DNA of 64,000 nt, taken from assembly GCF_964204645.1 (NCBI RefSeq), contig NC_134028.1:8163001-8227000 (forward strand), in the 5' to 3' direction. The notes below the pieces were generated by a model. That model was not told the DNA's origin. It did not search any database and was given only the letters and a program-made list of their open reading frames with translations. The stretch is from Tubulanus polymorphus. Taxonomy: Eukaryota > Nemertea > Palaeonemertea > Tubulaniformes > Tubulanidae. Each line of letters starts with the position of its first letter. The stretch's first letter is position 1. A program made the translations under genes and the position numbers. Shown here in pieces: positions 28,101-36,600 of this stretch.

Positions 28101-28176
28101 GTTTTTCAGGGAGATGTACGCAGTGACGAAGTCAATGTTGAAACAATGTTGCGGCGTTGTTGGTATGGTAAACTAA
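7114..28176 (+). CDS. NCAPG2: Condensin-2 complex subunit G2 (NCAPG2), 24 exons
   Basis: A HEAT-repeat, kleisin-binding subunit of condensin II, which acts in nuclear chromosome compaction. Exons: 7114-7200, 8447-8596, 8788-8908, 15246-15403, 15526-15657, 15897-16064, 19763-19855, 20188-20280, 20501-20620, 21086-21265, 21349-21501, 21937-22159, 22702-22799, 23050-23235, 23629-23699, 24174-24330, 24560-24739, 25458-25577, 25662-25847, 26200-26299, 26496-26665, 26904-27231, 27897-27993, 28110-28176. All phases join, giving 1145 codons plus TAA, against about 1143 in human. Diagnostic segments are [78 protein letters not shown] and DLLLVGLG. The ATG at 7120 has a better start context (ACCATGG) than that at 7114. 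Donors at 24331 and 15404 are weak but keep the frame. Introns 3 and 6 are inflated by transposons. Confidence 0.95.
7438..7546. repeat. MITE-like inverted repeat (CCCAGTTTCACAAAAAGG ends)
   Basis: The left end is CCCAGTTTCACAAAAAGG. The right end, CCTTTTTGTGAAACCGG, is its approximate inverse. A related, longer element lies at 42500-42716. It sits in NCAPG2 intron 1. Confidence 0.6.
7612..7815. mobile_element. MITE with perfect 26-bp terminal inverted repeats
   Basis: A 204-bp element in NCAPG2 intron 1. Its first 26 bases (starting GGTAAAAGTGCAGATCC) are exactly inverted at its end (GGATCTGCACTTTTACC). AATGGTT occurs just outside both ends, one base offset on the right, and may be a target-site duplication. 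There is no coding capacity. Confidence 0.8.
7831..7903 (+). repeat. tRNA-like sequence, probably the head of a SINE
   Basis: An A-box-like stretch (TGGTCTAGTGG) and a B-box-like stretch (GGTTCGAGTCT) are spaced as in tRNA genes and resemble tRNA-Pro. The T-arm and acceptor stem do not pair properly. I therefore read it as a tRNA-derived SINE promoter rather than a functional tRNA. Confidence 0.4.
9160..9436. mobile_element. piggyBac-type MITE copy 1 (TTAA-flanked)
   Basis: A 277-bp element bounded by TTAA, with ends TTAACCCTTTCATTGCGG and CTTGAAAGGATTAA. It is clearly homologous along its length to 38897-39175, and a partial copy lies at 20917-21022. TTAA targets and CCCTTT ends are typical of piggyBac-derived non-autonomous elements. 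It sits in NCAPG2 intron 3, just upstream of the large pogo-like element. Confidence 0.7.
9612..14851 (-). mobile_element. Complete pogo/Tigger-like DNA transposon, 5.24 kb
   Basis: The ends are inverted repeats. The left starts GGGTAACTCCACGTAAGTTC and the inverted right end reads GGGTAACTCACTGTAATTTC. A TA dinucleotide flanks both sides (9610-9611 and 14852-14853), the target duplication expected of the Tc1/mariner superfamily. Subterminal copies of an ACGTAAnTTCGGAA motif occur near 9804, 9827 and 9848, and inverted near 14396, 14439, 14809 and 14828. These are plausible transposase-binding sites. The element carries one intact multi-exon transposase on the minus strand and inserts in intron 3 of NCAPG2, antisense to it. 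Confidence 0.85.
10755..14094 (-). CDS. pogo/Tigger-like transposase (HTH_psq + DDE), 12 exons, apparently intact
   Basis: Minus-strand exons, 5' to 3': 13780-14094, 13449-13681, 13087-13291, 12809-12996, 12493-12730, 12348-12413, 11826-12033, 11546-11745, 11379-11441, 11232-11290, 11070-11136 and 10755-10985. Phases join throughout, giving 690 codons plus stop with no frameshift. Exon 1 holds a psq-type helix-turn-helix ([19 protein letters not shown]). The catalytic acidic residues appear in order: [18 protein letters not shown], and the Asp of HWLQPLD, as in pogo-type DDD enzymes. Exon 8 is Lys/Glu-rich and probably coiled-coil. The C-terminal exons ([20 protein letters not shown], then [13 protein letters not shown]) resemble domains seen in other invertebrate pogo-like proteins. 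The protein should act in the nucleus by cut-and-paste. The many introns are unusual for a transposon and could point to domestication, but the terminal repeats are still present. Confidence 0.85.
16275..16380. repeat. (CA)n/(CGCA)n microsatellite in the retrotransposon 3' UTR
   Basis: An interrupted tract of CACACA and ACGCACGC repeats. It lies between the retrotransposon stop codon and its poly(A)-like tail. Confidence 0.85.
16442..19258 (-). CDS. Endonuclease/reverse transcriptase ORF2 of a non-LTR retrotransposon
   Basis: A continuous 938-codon frame. Parts of the APE-type endonuclease are recognisable: GLSETWA near residue 25, GDFNINLL near residue 135, and SDHFPIF near residue 205. The amino end of the domain, which normally carries the first catalytic Asn, is missing. 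The reverse transcriptase follows, with [39 protein letters not shown] and the catalytic FADD motif near residue 665. A C-terminal tail with [18 protein letters not shown] is typical of Jockey/CR1-type ORF2 proteins. The absence of any stop suggests a young insertion, but the endonuclease truncation means this copy is probably immobile by itself. Confidence 0.9.
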   Translation of the reverse strand: MEEDKNFDALAHYLDILKLEFSVIGLSETWASQINNNSNMYHLNGYKSIFRCRENGIRGGGVSLYLKHNLVFNLRSDLSKDESTFESLFVEINSKKHKNTIVGIIYRPPGLKIQGFQDEFNTLLDKLNRENKNCYLFGDFNINLLMSDVHHPTDVFINTLIANSFCPLIDKPTRVTTESATLIDNIFCNNLDGSFKSGILCTDISDHFPIFVVCGDKEPTTPVNNIKTRNFCERNIDFFIRKLQSVDWSTVSNSLDANESYDLFLAMFKSLYDESFPLINSKTNKVNSNKPWVSLGLLKSIRRKNCLYKIFIRNPTEARKHKYSRYKNILGNLLKCAEKSYYSVQLFSASNDMKQTWKIINNILGKSSNSEELPDVFKLNGTPINGKANIANKFNEYFVNIGNKLAEKIPSTNINFKDFLHNSPNENFFLFPTTPVELMNIVKNFDSNKGLGTDEISMKVTKKIFDLIKDPLCHVFNMSLQTGIVPDKLKIARIRPLYKSGDKDNFNNYRPISILPCFSKILEKVVYNRLMSYCDKFSIINSNQFGFRKNHSSAMAVIKIIDEISYNLENKNPTIGVYLDLSKAFDTVNHEILLSKLDFYGIKGRALCWFRNYLENRQQTVQIENCKSQLLNISTGVPQGSILGPLLFLTYINDCVNVSNILKFTLFADDTNVFASGSDIHHLALTVSSELDKLATWFYANKLSLNLPKTHCMVFGSQLPLNILIQISGINIDQVHSTNFLGINIDDKLSWIDHINNVQRKVSKSISMLNRLKRFLPEKTLIQLYFSLVEPYLSYCNIVWAQNFNVYLDSLLLLQKRAVRIITNSYYLEHTDSLFKRLKILRIKEMNKLQLGCFMFNYNKSMLPDSFNNYFQFRHEIHNYQTRSQNNMEIPRFQTRRNKFSVKVSGPKLWNSLDSTLKQSKNVYVFKKNFKQHLLTGQ
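19557..19665. repeat. Perfect 37-bp inverted repeat (hairpin)
   Basis: The arm at 19557-19593 (starting CAGATTTTCAAGCATTTC) is exactly inverted at 19629-19665 across a 35-bp loop. The loop contains further shorter copies of the same words. It lies in NCAPG2 intron 6, between the retrotransposon and exon 7. Two diverged direct repeats (CTTGTGTAC...CTGAACCAGT) lie just upstream near 19325 and 19490, so the block may be a decayed foldback element. Confidence 0.75.
20917..21022. mobile_element. Fragment of the piggyBac-type MITE
   Basis: The segment GGTGTAGACGCACTA through TATGAAAGGGTTA aligns with the right half of the elements at 9160-9436 and 38897-39175. The left half is missing. It lies in NCAPG2 intron 9. 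Confidence 0.55.
23245..23460. mobile_element. MITE, family A
   Basis: The left end GGTACCTTGTTTCTCC is mirrored by GGAGAACCAAGATATCATTT before TAGCC. It starts only about 10 bp after the donor of NCAPG2 exon 14 (23235). Confidence 0.65.
24853..24982. mobile_element. MITE, family C copy 1
   Basis: The left end GGGGTCAGTTGCTCATAAGT is inverted at the right end (ACTTCGGAGCAACTGGCCCC). Related copies lie at 27456-27582 and 39473-39588. It is in NCAPG2 intron 17. Confidence 0.6.
27456..27582. mobile_element. MITE, family C copy 2
   Basis: The left end GGGCCAGTCGCTTAAAAGTT is inverted as AACTTCTGAGCAACTGGCC. The element shares the internal CACTGG/CCAGTG words with copy 1. It is in NCAPG2 intron 22. 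Confidence 0.55.
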
Positions 28177-28730
28177 ATTGCGCGCTCTGGAATTTGAATT
28201 CGAAAAAAGTGTGGCGACACGCTTTCCTGCCCTGTTGAACCAGTTGTATACATGTAATTAGTAAATGTGATTGTTATTTTTGTAAATAAATGCTTATCTT
28301 AGATGAAAATAGCTTCCTTGAAATTTTTATTCTGTGAAAATAATGCTTTATTAGAGACTGATGTGCGATCCCACCAAGTACATAATGTAATTTTATTGGG
28401 GTGGGAGTTCAGATGTTTACTTTTTCCTAAATCAGAGCAAACTCTGTGCAGTCTCCAGGGTCCATACCCTGAATTTCTTTTACCCGGTTTATTGACCTGT
28501 ACAACGCGCGCCGGTTAATAATTAGTCCGTGACCGTATTATAGTGTCCTGCCTTAATCCGTGATTTAGTTTATACCCCTCTCGACCAATCATAATCGAGT
28601 AAACAGTGGTGACCCGGAAGTAAGTTGTCTTGTGATTTTCATCCGGAATTTGGTCATAAGTGCGTTGTAATTAGTCACTGGAACGGCGATAACCGAGCAG
28701 TAACAGTGTCAGTGAGACGTTTCTGACGAT
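28177..28730. promoter_or_regulatory. NCAPG2 3' end and PSAP1 promoter/5' UTR
   Basis: This 554-bp spacer lies between two plus-strand genes. It holds the NCAPG2 poly(A) signal (28285-28290), a CCAAT word at 28585-28589, and a 5' UTR tail that resembles the one before PSAP2: AGTGAGACG and GATATG just before each start codon, at 28710-28731 and 42188-42209. I see no TATA box. The shared leader supports PSAP1 and PSAP2 being duplicates that include their promoters. Confidence 0.45.
28285..28290 (+). terminator. AATAAA poly(A) signal of NCAPG2
   Basis: The canonical hexamer lies 109 bp after the NCAPG2 stop codon, in an AT-rich stretch. Confidence 0.7.
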
Positions 28731-30555
28731 ATGATGAAGATTTTGATTATTTTTGCCGTACTGACGGCGTCCGGTAGGTGTATTGTTTTTCATAAGTCGT
28801 CAGTTTTTTTCGTCATGATTATTGATTTGTTCGACAACAAAACTAAAACTAAAAGGAAATTTTATTTCGGCTTTGCCTTTTGTTCTATTACGCAAAAAGT
28901 TTGTGTCTTTGTGCTGTTGTTGAGAAAACTGACATTTTTCGTAACTCTATGGTCCTCGCCTGGTCTAACTGCAGTTTAGGTCACCTTTCCACTGTGTCTG
29001 AGTGTGGCGTTAGTGTTATTACTATTAGGCCTAAGGACCCTTGGAATACTGAATAGCATTTGGTAAGGTAACCATTAGGAACACTTTAAGTGCAGTCACT
29101 CCACCATCATCAGCATTGCCCTGGTGGCTGAATTATAGGCCTAATGGTTACTGACCAGGTTTTGGGATTCACATATTTAAACTGTGTTCTTCATTAACAA
29201 TCTATTTCCAGCCAGTGCATCACCATTACTGGGTACCGATCGATGTACGTGGGGACCGTCGTACTGGTGCAGTCACATCAGCCATGCTTCTGAATGTCGC
29301 GCCGTAAATCACTGTATCGACACTGTTTGGAGTAAGCAACAACTGCCCACTGAACAGGTATGGTCTATCTATTTGAAAAATAGGCCTATTTTGGCCAAAT
29401 TCAATATTCGCAATGTTTCATTTCGTTAAATACCTATGCAACCTTTTCGAATGGTGTAAAAGTTCCTTCATGCGGATAATCTAAACCCGATGAAGTATCA
29501 TACCTTCTTCCATACATTTGGATACCTTACAAATGTTATCGGATATCCATCAGCCTTGATTAGATGTCAAAAATCAATGTTCCAATAATGGTAGATTGGG
29601 TAGGACTAATCGAGATCAATAAAATTCTGGATTAGGCCCATAAACTGGTATCCGCAATAAGTAGGTTTTGCGTAAGTTCATTTCTTATTTGTAAATATTT
29701 TTTCTACATGCAATTTCTAGAATAATGGTGAAATTTGCACGTTATGCGAAGGCGTCATTGCGCAAGTCAAACAAATGCTGCTTGATCCAAATGCTGATGT
29801 AAGTAATGTAATTAAGGATAGGTAGCTCATACCGCCTACACACTTGTTCTTCTTTAAAAAAAGAAATCGTTCATGGTTATAACTCCCTTGCTCATGCTTC
29901 AATTTGTTGGGAATTAAGACAAATGAGATACATCTATTTTGATTCACAGTTGAATTAGCCAAGACTACATAAGGCCCCAGTTAGATATAGGCCTAGGACA
30001 GCAGGGGCCTTATGATTTTACCGAAAATCCATAAAGTTTGAATATCGATGATAAATAATTTTGTTTTTATTCAGGCTCAAGTCAAATCATTCCTGGATAA
30101 AAGCTGTACTCTTTTGCCCGCTGTTCAGTCGCAAAGACAGGTTCGTGTTGAGCTAGATATTTTCTAAAAACGCAGATCGTGTGTGTGAAATAAAGTGATT
30201 GCTAAAGAAATTGAGTGCAATTACTTCAAATTAATTGGTAATTAAAAGTAAATTATAATGTAAGAAGTTTGTTTGAGGAAAATTTCATTGAATATTTGAA
30301 TAAGAATTTTAGGAAGGTTGTTATGCTGTATTGAAAACAAGAACAGCATTTATATAATTTTATAATATTATTTCCAGTGTCAAAAATATACTGATTAGGT
30401 TAGAATAAAATGATATTTTGTTTCTCCATATCGGCTGGGTTATTTCGTAAACTGCAATGAAATTTGTAACCAGTTCATTTCTATAACATCCGGGTCTGTA
30501 ATGGCTACTAGCTTGATCATGATTTTGAAAAAAAGGAATGTGCATGGTTGATAGG

Positions 30556-30637
<82 letters not shown>

Positions 30638-33600
30638 TCTGGGTCAACTTTTAAGCTCAGCAGAAATGGGAAACAATGTATAAATTTTTTTTGCCGTATG
30701 CGTTTGGCCTCACTGATGGATTATTTATTTGATTGATTGCACTGAGACAGTTAACGATACAATTGTTAGAAATAAGAATCCTTGAAAAATATGAAATTGC
30801 AAATGTTTTAGTAGTTTCAGGACGGTTGAAACATTAAGATTAGAGTTGATTTCAATGTTTCGTCGAATGAATACTTTCAGTGTAAACAAATAGTCGATAC
30901 ATATTACAACGAAGTGATTCAGATGATCAAGAGTAAATTGTTACCGCATCAAATCTGCGCCGCCCTGAAATTGTGCCCGGCAGTAGCTGCGGGTAAGACG
31001 ACACCGAAACGCGAGAGCAGTCTGAAGTTCACATCTCTGAAAGCGCCCACTGCAAAGGTATGTCGTGTATATCGTGTGAAATAGCGTGAAAAATCCTTCT
31101 TAGTTCTTGGTAAAATAGTACTCGGAAACTCTCGGTTATCCTAGAAAATTCTTCGAAAACAGGCGAGAATTATCTGATTACGAAAAGATATTTCTTTGGA
31201 AATTATTTTGTTCATACGTTATTAGATAGATTTTATTTCGATGAGATTTTGTGTTCGAGCTAGGGTACAATAGCTCTAAGATCTAGGATCTAAGATAGCT
31301 CTAAGATCTAGATCTATATCGCGACTAACGGCTTATTTGATTTGGTAAACAAAATTGAGCATTAGCATTGTATAAAGTATAAAATTGAGCATTAGCATTG
31401 TATAAAGGCTCATTATTTTTCGTGCTATGTACTTGCTACTGATTCATCGGAGAACTTCTGTGTCAAGTTGTGAAGCTACTACTATTGAGGGGTACACGCT
31501 GGTTTAACCACAATCAGCTGATAAACCGCATGTCGGCTGACTGTCATTAAGCAATCATTAACATGGCTAAAATGTAAATAGACTCATAACCATTGTGATT
31601 CATGTAGGCCCCAGCTGGCATTGCTATAAATTTGAGAAAATCATTCTTTCGCCTCAAATTAGTCCATTCTAATTTCTTTCTCGGCAAAAGCATAGGCCTA
31701 CGCCTACCAATGTTTTTGTTATTTGGTGGTACCTCACAGACCACGCTAATCTGTAAAGAATAATATAAAAGTAAATTCGAACGGTTTATCTTGATTCCAC
31801 TATCGTCATGACTAAATTCACAATCTTTCTAAGTACCGGTTTACGAAAACGTGAACAAATGCAAAATCATGACTACCTGATTTTATGAACGCGACGCACT
31901 GATAAAGTTCAGAATGATCTTGATTCCACTAGTCGACCTTTAACATTGATTAAGTGAACATAAGTGAACGACACAAGTGGACAACACAAATAGATAATAT
32001 TGATAATTATCGTGTGAATGTCATATGATGAGCTCGAGATAAGCTTTATTGAATTTCGGGGAAGATTTTCTTCTCGCCGGCTCGAAAAATAGTTAGCGTT
32101 ATTAAAATCGGCGCATAAAGATGTCTCTAAAGCCTTAGGCAGGTTTCGATTGATCTCTACTGATTCAGAGAGTTACTAATCCAGACCTGAACATTCAATC
32201 GAAACCTGACTCAGTCGTATTATTTTGAATATATTTGTTTTCTAATATGATGACTTTCGTCTCTTATTCTGGCCTTGTCCACTCATCCGACCTCGTCCAA
32301 TTTTCTACCACTCTGATTTTTATCTTTCGCACATCAATCCACTTGTCCAACGTCAATTCTTTTTTCCACTAATTATAATACCTCGTCCAACTCTACTCTC
32401 ACTCACCACTCAACCTTTCGTCTCTCCTTGTCCACTTATCTTGCAACCTCATCTAATTACCTACCCATATCCTTTCGTTCTTGCCCTTTCACTCTTTTAC
32501 CGTTTTCTTCACGCCTCTCTCGTGCTCCCTGCCCCTTGTTTAGGTCAACGTACCGTTACAGTGTACCATCTGCAAAGCCATTCTGACCGTCGCCAAAGAT
32601 TTCGTTAGCAATAATGCAACCGAGGTAAATAATTCAAAAACTCTTCCATTACGTTGTACATATGAAACGTTTACTATATTTTCAGTGCGAAATGTGCAAA
32701 ATTGCAATTCAAAAGGCTAAAGCTATGTTTGATACTAAGAAGTCTCAGGTAGACCCGATATCTATGTGCTAGGCATGACTTGTTTAAAAATGGGCTTGAA
32801 TAATTATCATCTTTCGCATTTCTACTGTGTTTTTAACGTTTGGCTTTGTGTCTTTATTTTTTACTCACTCTCTTGATAATGCACAATCATCGGTTGAGCG
32901 GTTAGCGGAGACACATGCAAAATATCATCTAAATGATACCTGTGACTTGTCGTTTTGATGTGCCTCCGGAGACTTAGGCTAGAATAAAATGATACCTTGT
33001 TTCTCCTAATTGGCCGGGTCATTTTGTAAACTGCAATAAAATATGTTCATTTCTATAACTGCCGGGTTTGTTATGGTTGACTTGATCGTGATTTAAAAAA
33101 TAATGTACAGTGTAGATAGGCGGCCGGCCGGCCGGATCAACTTTTAAGCTTGGCAGAAATGAGAAACAATGTATCAATTTTTTAGCCTTTCATTATCTTC
33201 ATTATCATTAGATTAATATTAGATTGACTTACTTAGTTCTTTTAATGTGTTTTCATTTTTCAAATTTGATTTATTTGGTGGTGTTGGTTGAATTTTGATC
33301 GAATTTATGAGGAACTAACATATACAAGAATGACAAATCTATAAGTGGCATTAAAAAAGCATTGAAGTATAGTAGCTTTCCCTAGAATGAGGACCCGGCG
33401 CTGTAGACTATCCCACAAGATGGCTGTGACAGTGAGGTTCATTTTGAATGAACTTCTAATTAAAATTTCAGCTTCTGCAAACAAATCTTGCACCTAGATA
33501 AATCATCTTCTTGGATATTGGTTGTTTGTTTATTCATCATTCATTTAATTTCAATAGAATTATGGATGGATTTTATTTTATTAATCCTCGCTTGCCATTA

Positions 33601-36600
33601 GTGGAATCCTCAACTGCCGAATTGCAGAGGCCTCCGCTCATTGCGAGTTTTGGTTTCCTATGTCAATTTCATATTCTGATCAAAGTTCAACTGACTGAAA
33701 AAAGATTCTAATACAGCTGGAAAAACTCATTTGCAACATATCTAATACTGTGTTTGTTTATTTGAAATTAGGCGGAAATCACTGCTTTCATCAAAAATGA
33801 ATTGTGCACAAGACTGGGACCTGAGCAACAAGCTGTAAGTTAACTGTAGAAATCTGATGATGTTTTTATACCCAAAAATTTATTACTACAAGGACTCATT
33901 TCAGTAGTTCATATGTTCATGATGAATATTCAGAAGAAAGCATTTTGTTCAAATGAGGCCAGTACTTATCAATATGTGTACATAAGTCTGCATAGAACTG
34001 GTCACAGATCTGCAATTTATAGAATAGGTTGAAATCAATAATAACTACGTGCTGGAATTTAGTTAGTACCGATATAATCAATTTATTTTCATATTTTTCA
34101 GTGCGATTCATTAGTTGATCAGTATGGCAATCTGATATTCCAACTTCTCGCCAATGAAATAGTGAGTATTTCATAATGACTTTAATTCTTCCATTACCAA
34201 CTGTAAAGGGGGCGATAATGGCCGCCTCGTTACCAACATCTGGTGCACATTCTTCACATATTTCAAACTTAAATATTGGCTTTACCGTAAGAAGATACAC
34301 TGATATGGCCTTAGAACTGTTTTCTAAGTTTCTATTGATACCAATATTTGTATTGTATCGCTACTTACTGATATTTATCCACAAATGATTCCACGAGTGT
34401 TCTGTTCAATGTCTGAGCTAGTGTTGGACTGCAAAGTAAAAAATAATGCCGAAAATGGCAAGTTTCCGAATTTGATCGGCGTGTATACATTTGAGCGGTT
34501 CCGCATGATGTTTCGGAACGTCAATTCAACCAATATGAGTCAATTAAATCAAGAACATCGACTATTGATAATGTTTGGTTGAGAAAAAATGTGAGAAGAG
34601 CTTTGCAATAACGTCCACTCATCTTACGATCTTGTAAGATAAAGTTGATGAGAAGTCCAATCCTCAATGAGTGATGGCCCTATTGCGACTATACTTGTAT
34701 TGGCAACTGAAAAATAATGGCCTGAAATTTTCTTTTGTATTCATTTTAGAAACAGATTTCAACTCAGGATCCACTTCCACAGTTGTGAGTTAAGATTTGA
34801 CTCGGAGTTTGCTCACTGAAAACCTCAATGATGTAATCGTAAACTCAGAGTTAACTCTAACTCGCCACTGTGGAGCCAGGTTTTATAGTTCAGGAATTTA
34901 CGCGTGTAATCTCATGGTTTTGCTAATTCGACGTTTATTTCAGGACCCGGAACAGATTTGCCACGCGATCGGTTTGTGCACCACCGCGACGAAATCGTCA
35001 TCGAACACGGTCATGGCGCAACTGCCTCCGAAAACGCCGGCTCAATCGCCGAAAAAACCGAAAGCGGTGAAAACTTCAGCCGAATGCGTCATGTGCGAAT
35101 TCATGGTCGGAGAACTCGAAAAATTGCTCGGCGACAAACGCAGCGAAGCGGCGATCGCCGAGGCTTTGGACAAAGTGTGCGGTCTTTTACCGGCCACGGT
35201 GACCGACGAGTGTAAACAGTTGGTACAGATCTACACGCCGATGATTATACAGTATTTACTGAAAGGCATGACCCCCGATCAGTTGTGCGTCGAGATGCGC
35301 CTGTGCACGGCGGCGGCGTCGCTGCTGAAGGTCAACGTCCAGCGGATACCGGGCGTTAAACAAACGGCTCAGTGCGTCGCCTGCGAATTCGTGATCAAAA
35401 CCCTCGACGGCATGTTGACTAAAAATGCGACTGAGGTAATGATAATTATGTATATATATTTTACTGATTCTTTGTTTCAGTCGATTAATTATGTTGAGTA
35501 TATAAGTTTATATATTCTGCTGATTCTTCGTCGTTTGAATGTTGAATATTATATTTGATTTCATAGTTTGAAATTTTATGTGTATAGTACGGATGATAGC
35601 ACGGAAACACCATCTTTAAATCGCCTTCAGTATCGGGCATAACTCAAATGGGCTTGCGAAGTGCCGAAACATCTGTGAACGCAACTCGCTCTGTTAAGCG
35701 CAGTATTCTGACAAATTTGGCACCGCACAAGTACGGTACTTCGTAACCCAGAATCCTGAGTGAACGTGGCTAATATGCTTGTCAAAGAGGTATCTCTTAT
35801 ATTCTGATTAGAAGGAGTCCGGCCGTAATATACATATAGTAAATTGCGTTTTGCTACCCAAGTCATTTGAAACTTGTTAGCCCTGAGAAAAACATGGTAT
35901 TTTGCGAGAGCGCTAATATTGTTGTTGAGTTCAAGTAAGATTTGTTATGGTAGAACAGAGTCTCTAGAAAGGTGCTTACAAAACGAGCTTATGATATGAA
36001 AGTGATGCAGACGCTTCCCAGAAATTTGAAATTTTCTCCTTTTAAACTCCTTGAAAACTCTTTATATCCAGGAATGACTGATTTTTAGGGACCCCGCATA
36101 TGAACATGCTAACCAATCACAATTAAGTTAAGATTTGATGTTTGTTATTTCAGCAACAAATTGTACGTGCTTTAGATAGAGTGTGTACGTTAATGCCGAA
36201 GACAGTGAGAGCTGAGTGTCAATCGTACGTCAACGCGTACGCCCCGGCTCTGATTCAGCTGCTCGCATCAGACATCGACCCGCAACAGATTTGCACGTTC
36301 CTCGGAGTTTGCAGCCCGGCGGTGAAAAAACATCAACCGACTAGGCAACAAACACCTGTGAAGGCTGGGCCGACGTGCGTCCTCTGCGAATTCGTCATGA
36401 AAGAACTCGATGGACTTCTTTTGAAAAATGCGACCGAGGTAAGATGAAATACGTTTCGGTTTTGGCAATAAACCTTCAGTTCTGATTATATATTTGATTG
36501 TTTATCTGATTATATATTCATTTTCAGCAAGATATCATTGCAGCTTTAGACAAAGTTTGCAGTCTGCTACCGTCTACTATTAGTGGTCAATGTGAAAGTT

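Noticed and set aside
30548-30736. Protein of GWLA repeats (and its antisense with SQPA repeats)
   Set aside because: It is a translation of the (GGCT)n microsatellite inside a MITE.
34958-35215. 85-codon frame inside PSAP1 exon 10
   Set aside because: It is an alternative-frame shadow of the SapB3 coding sequence.
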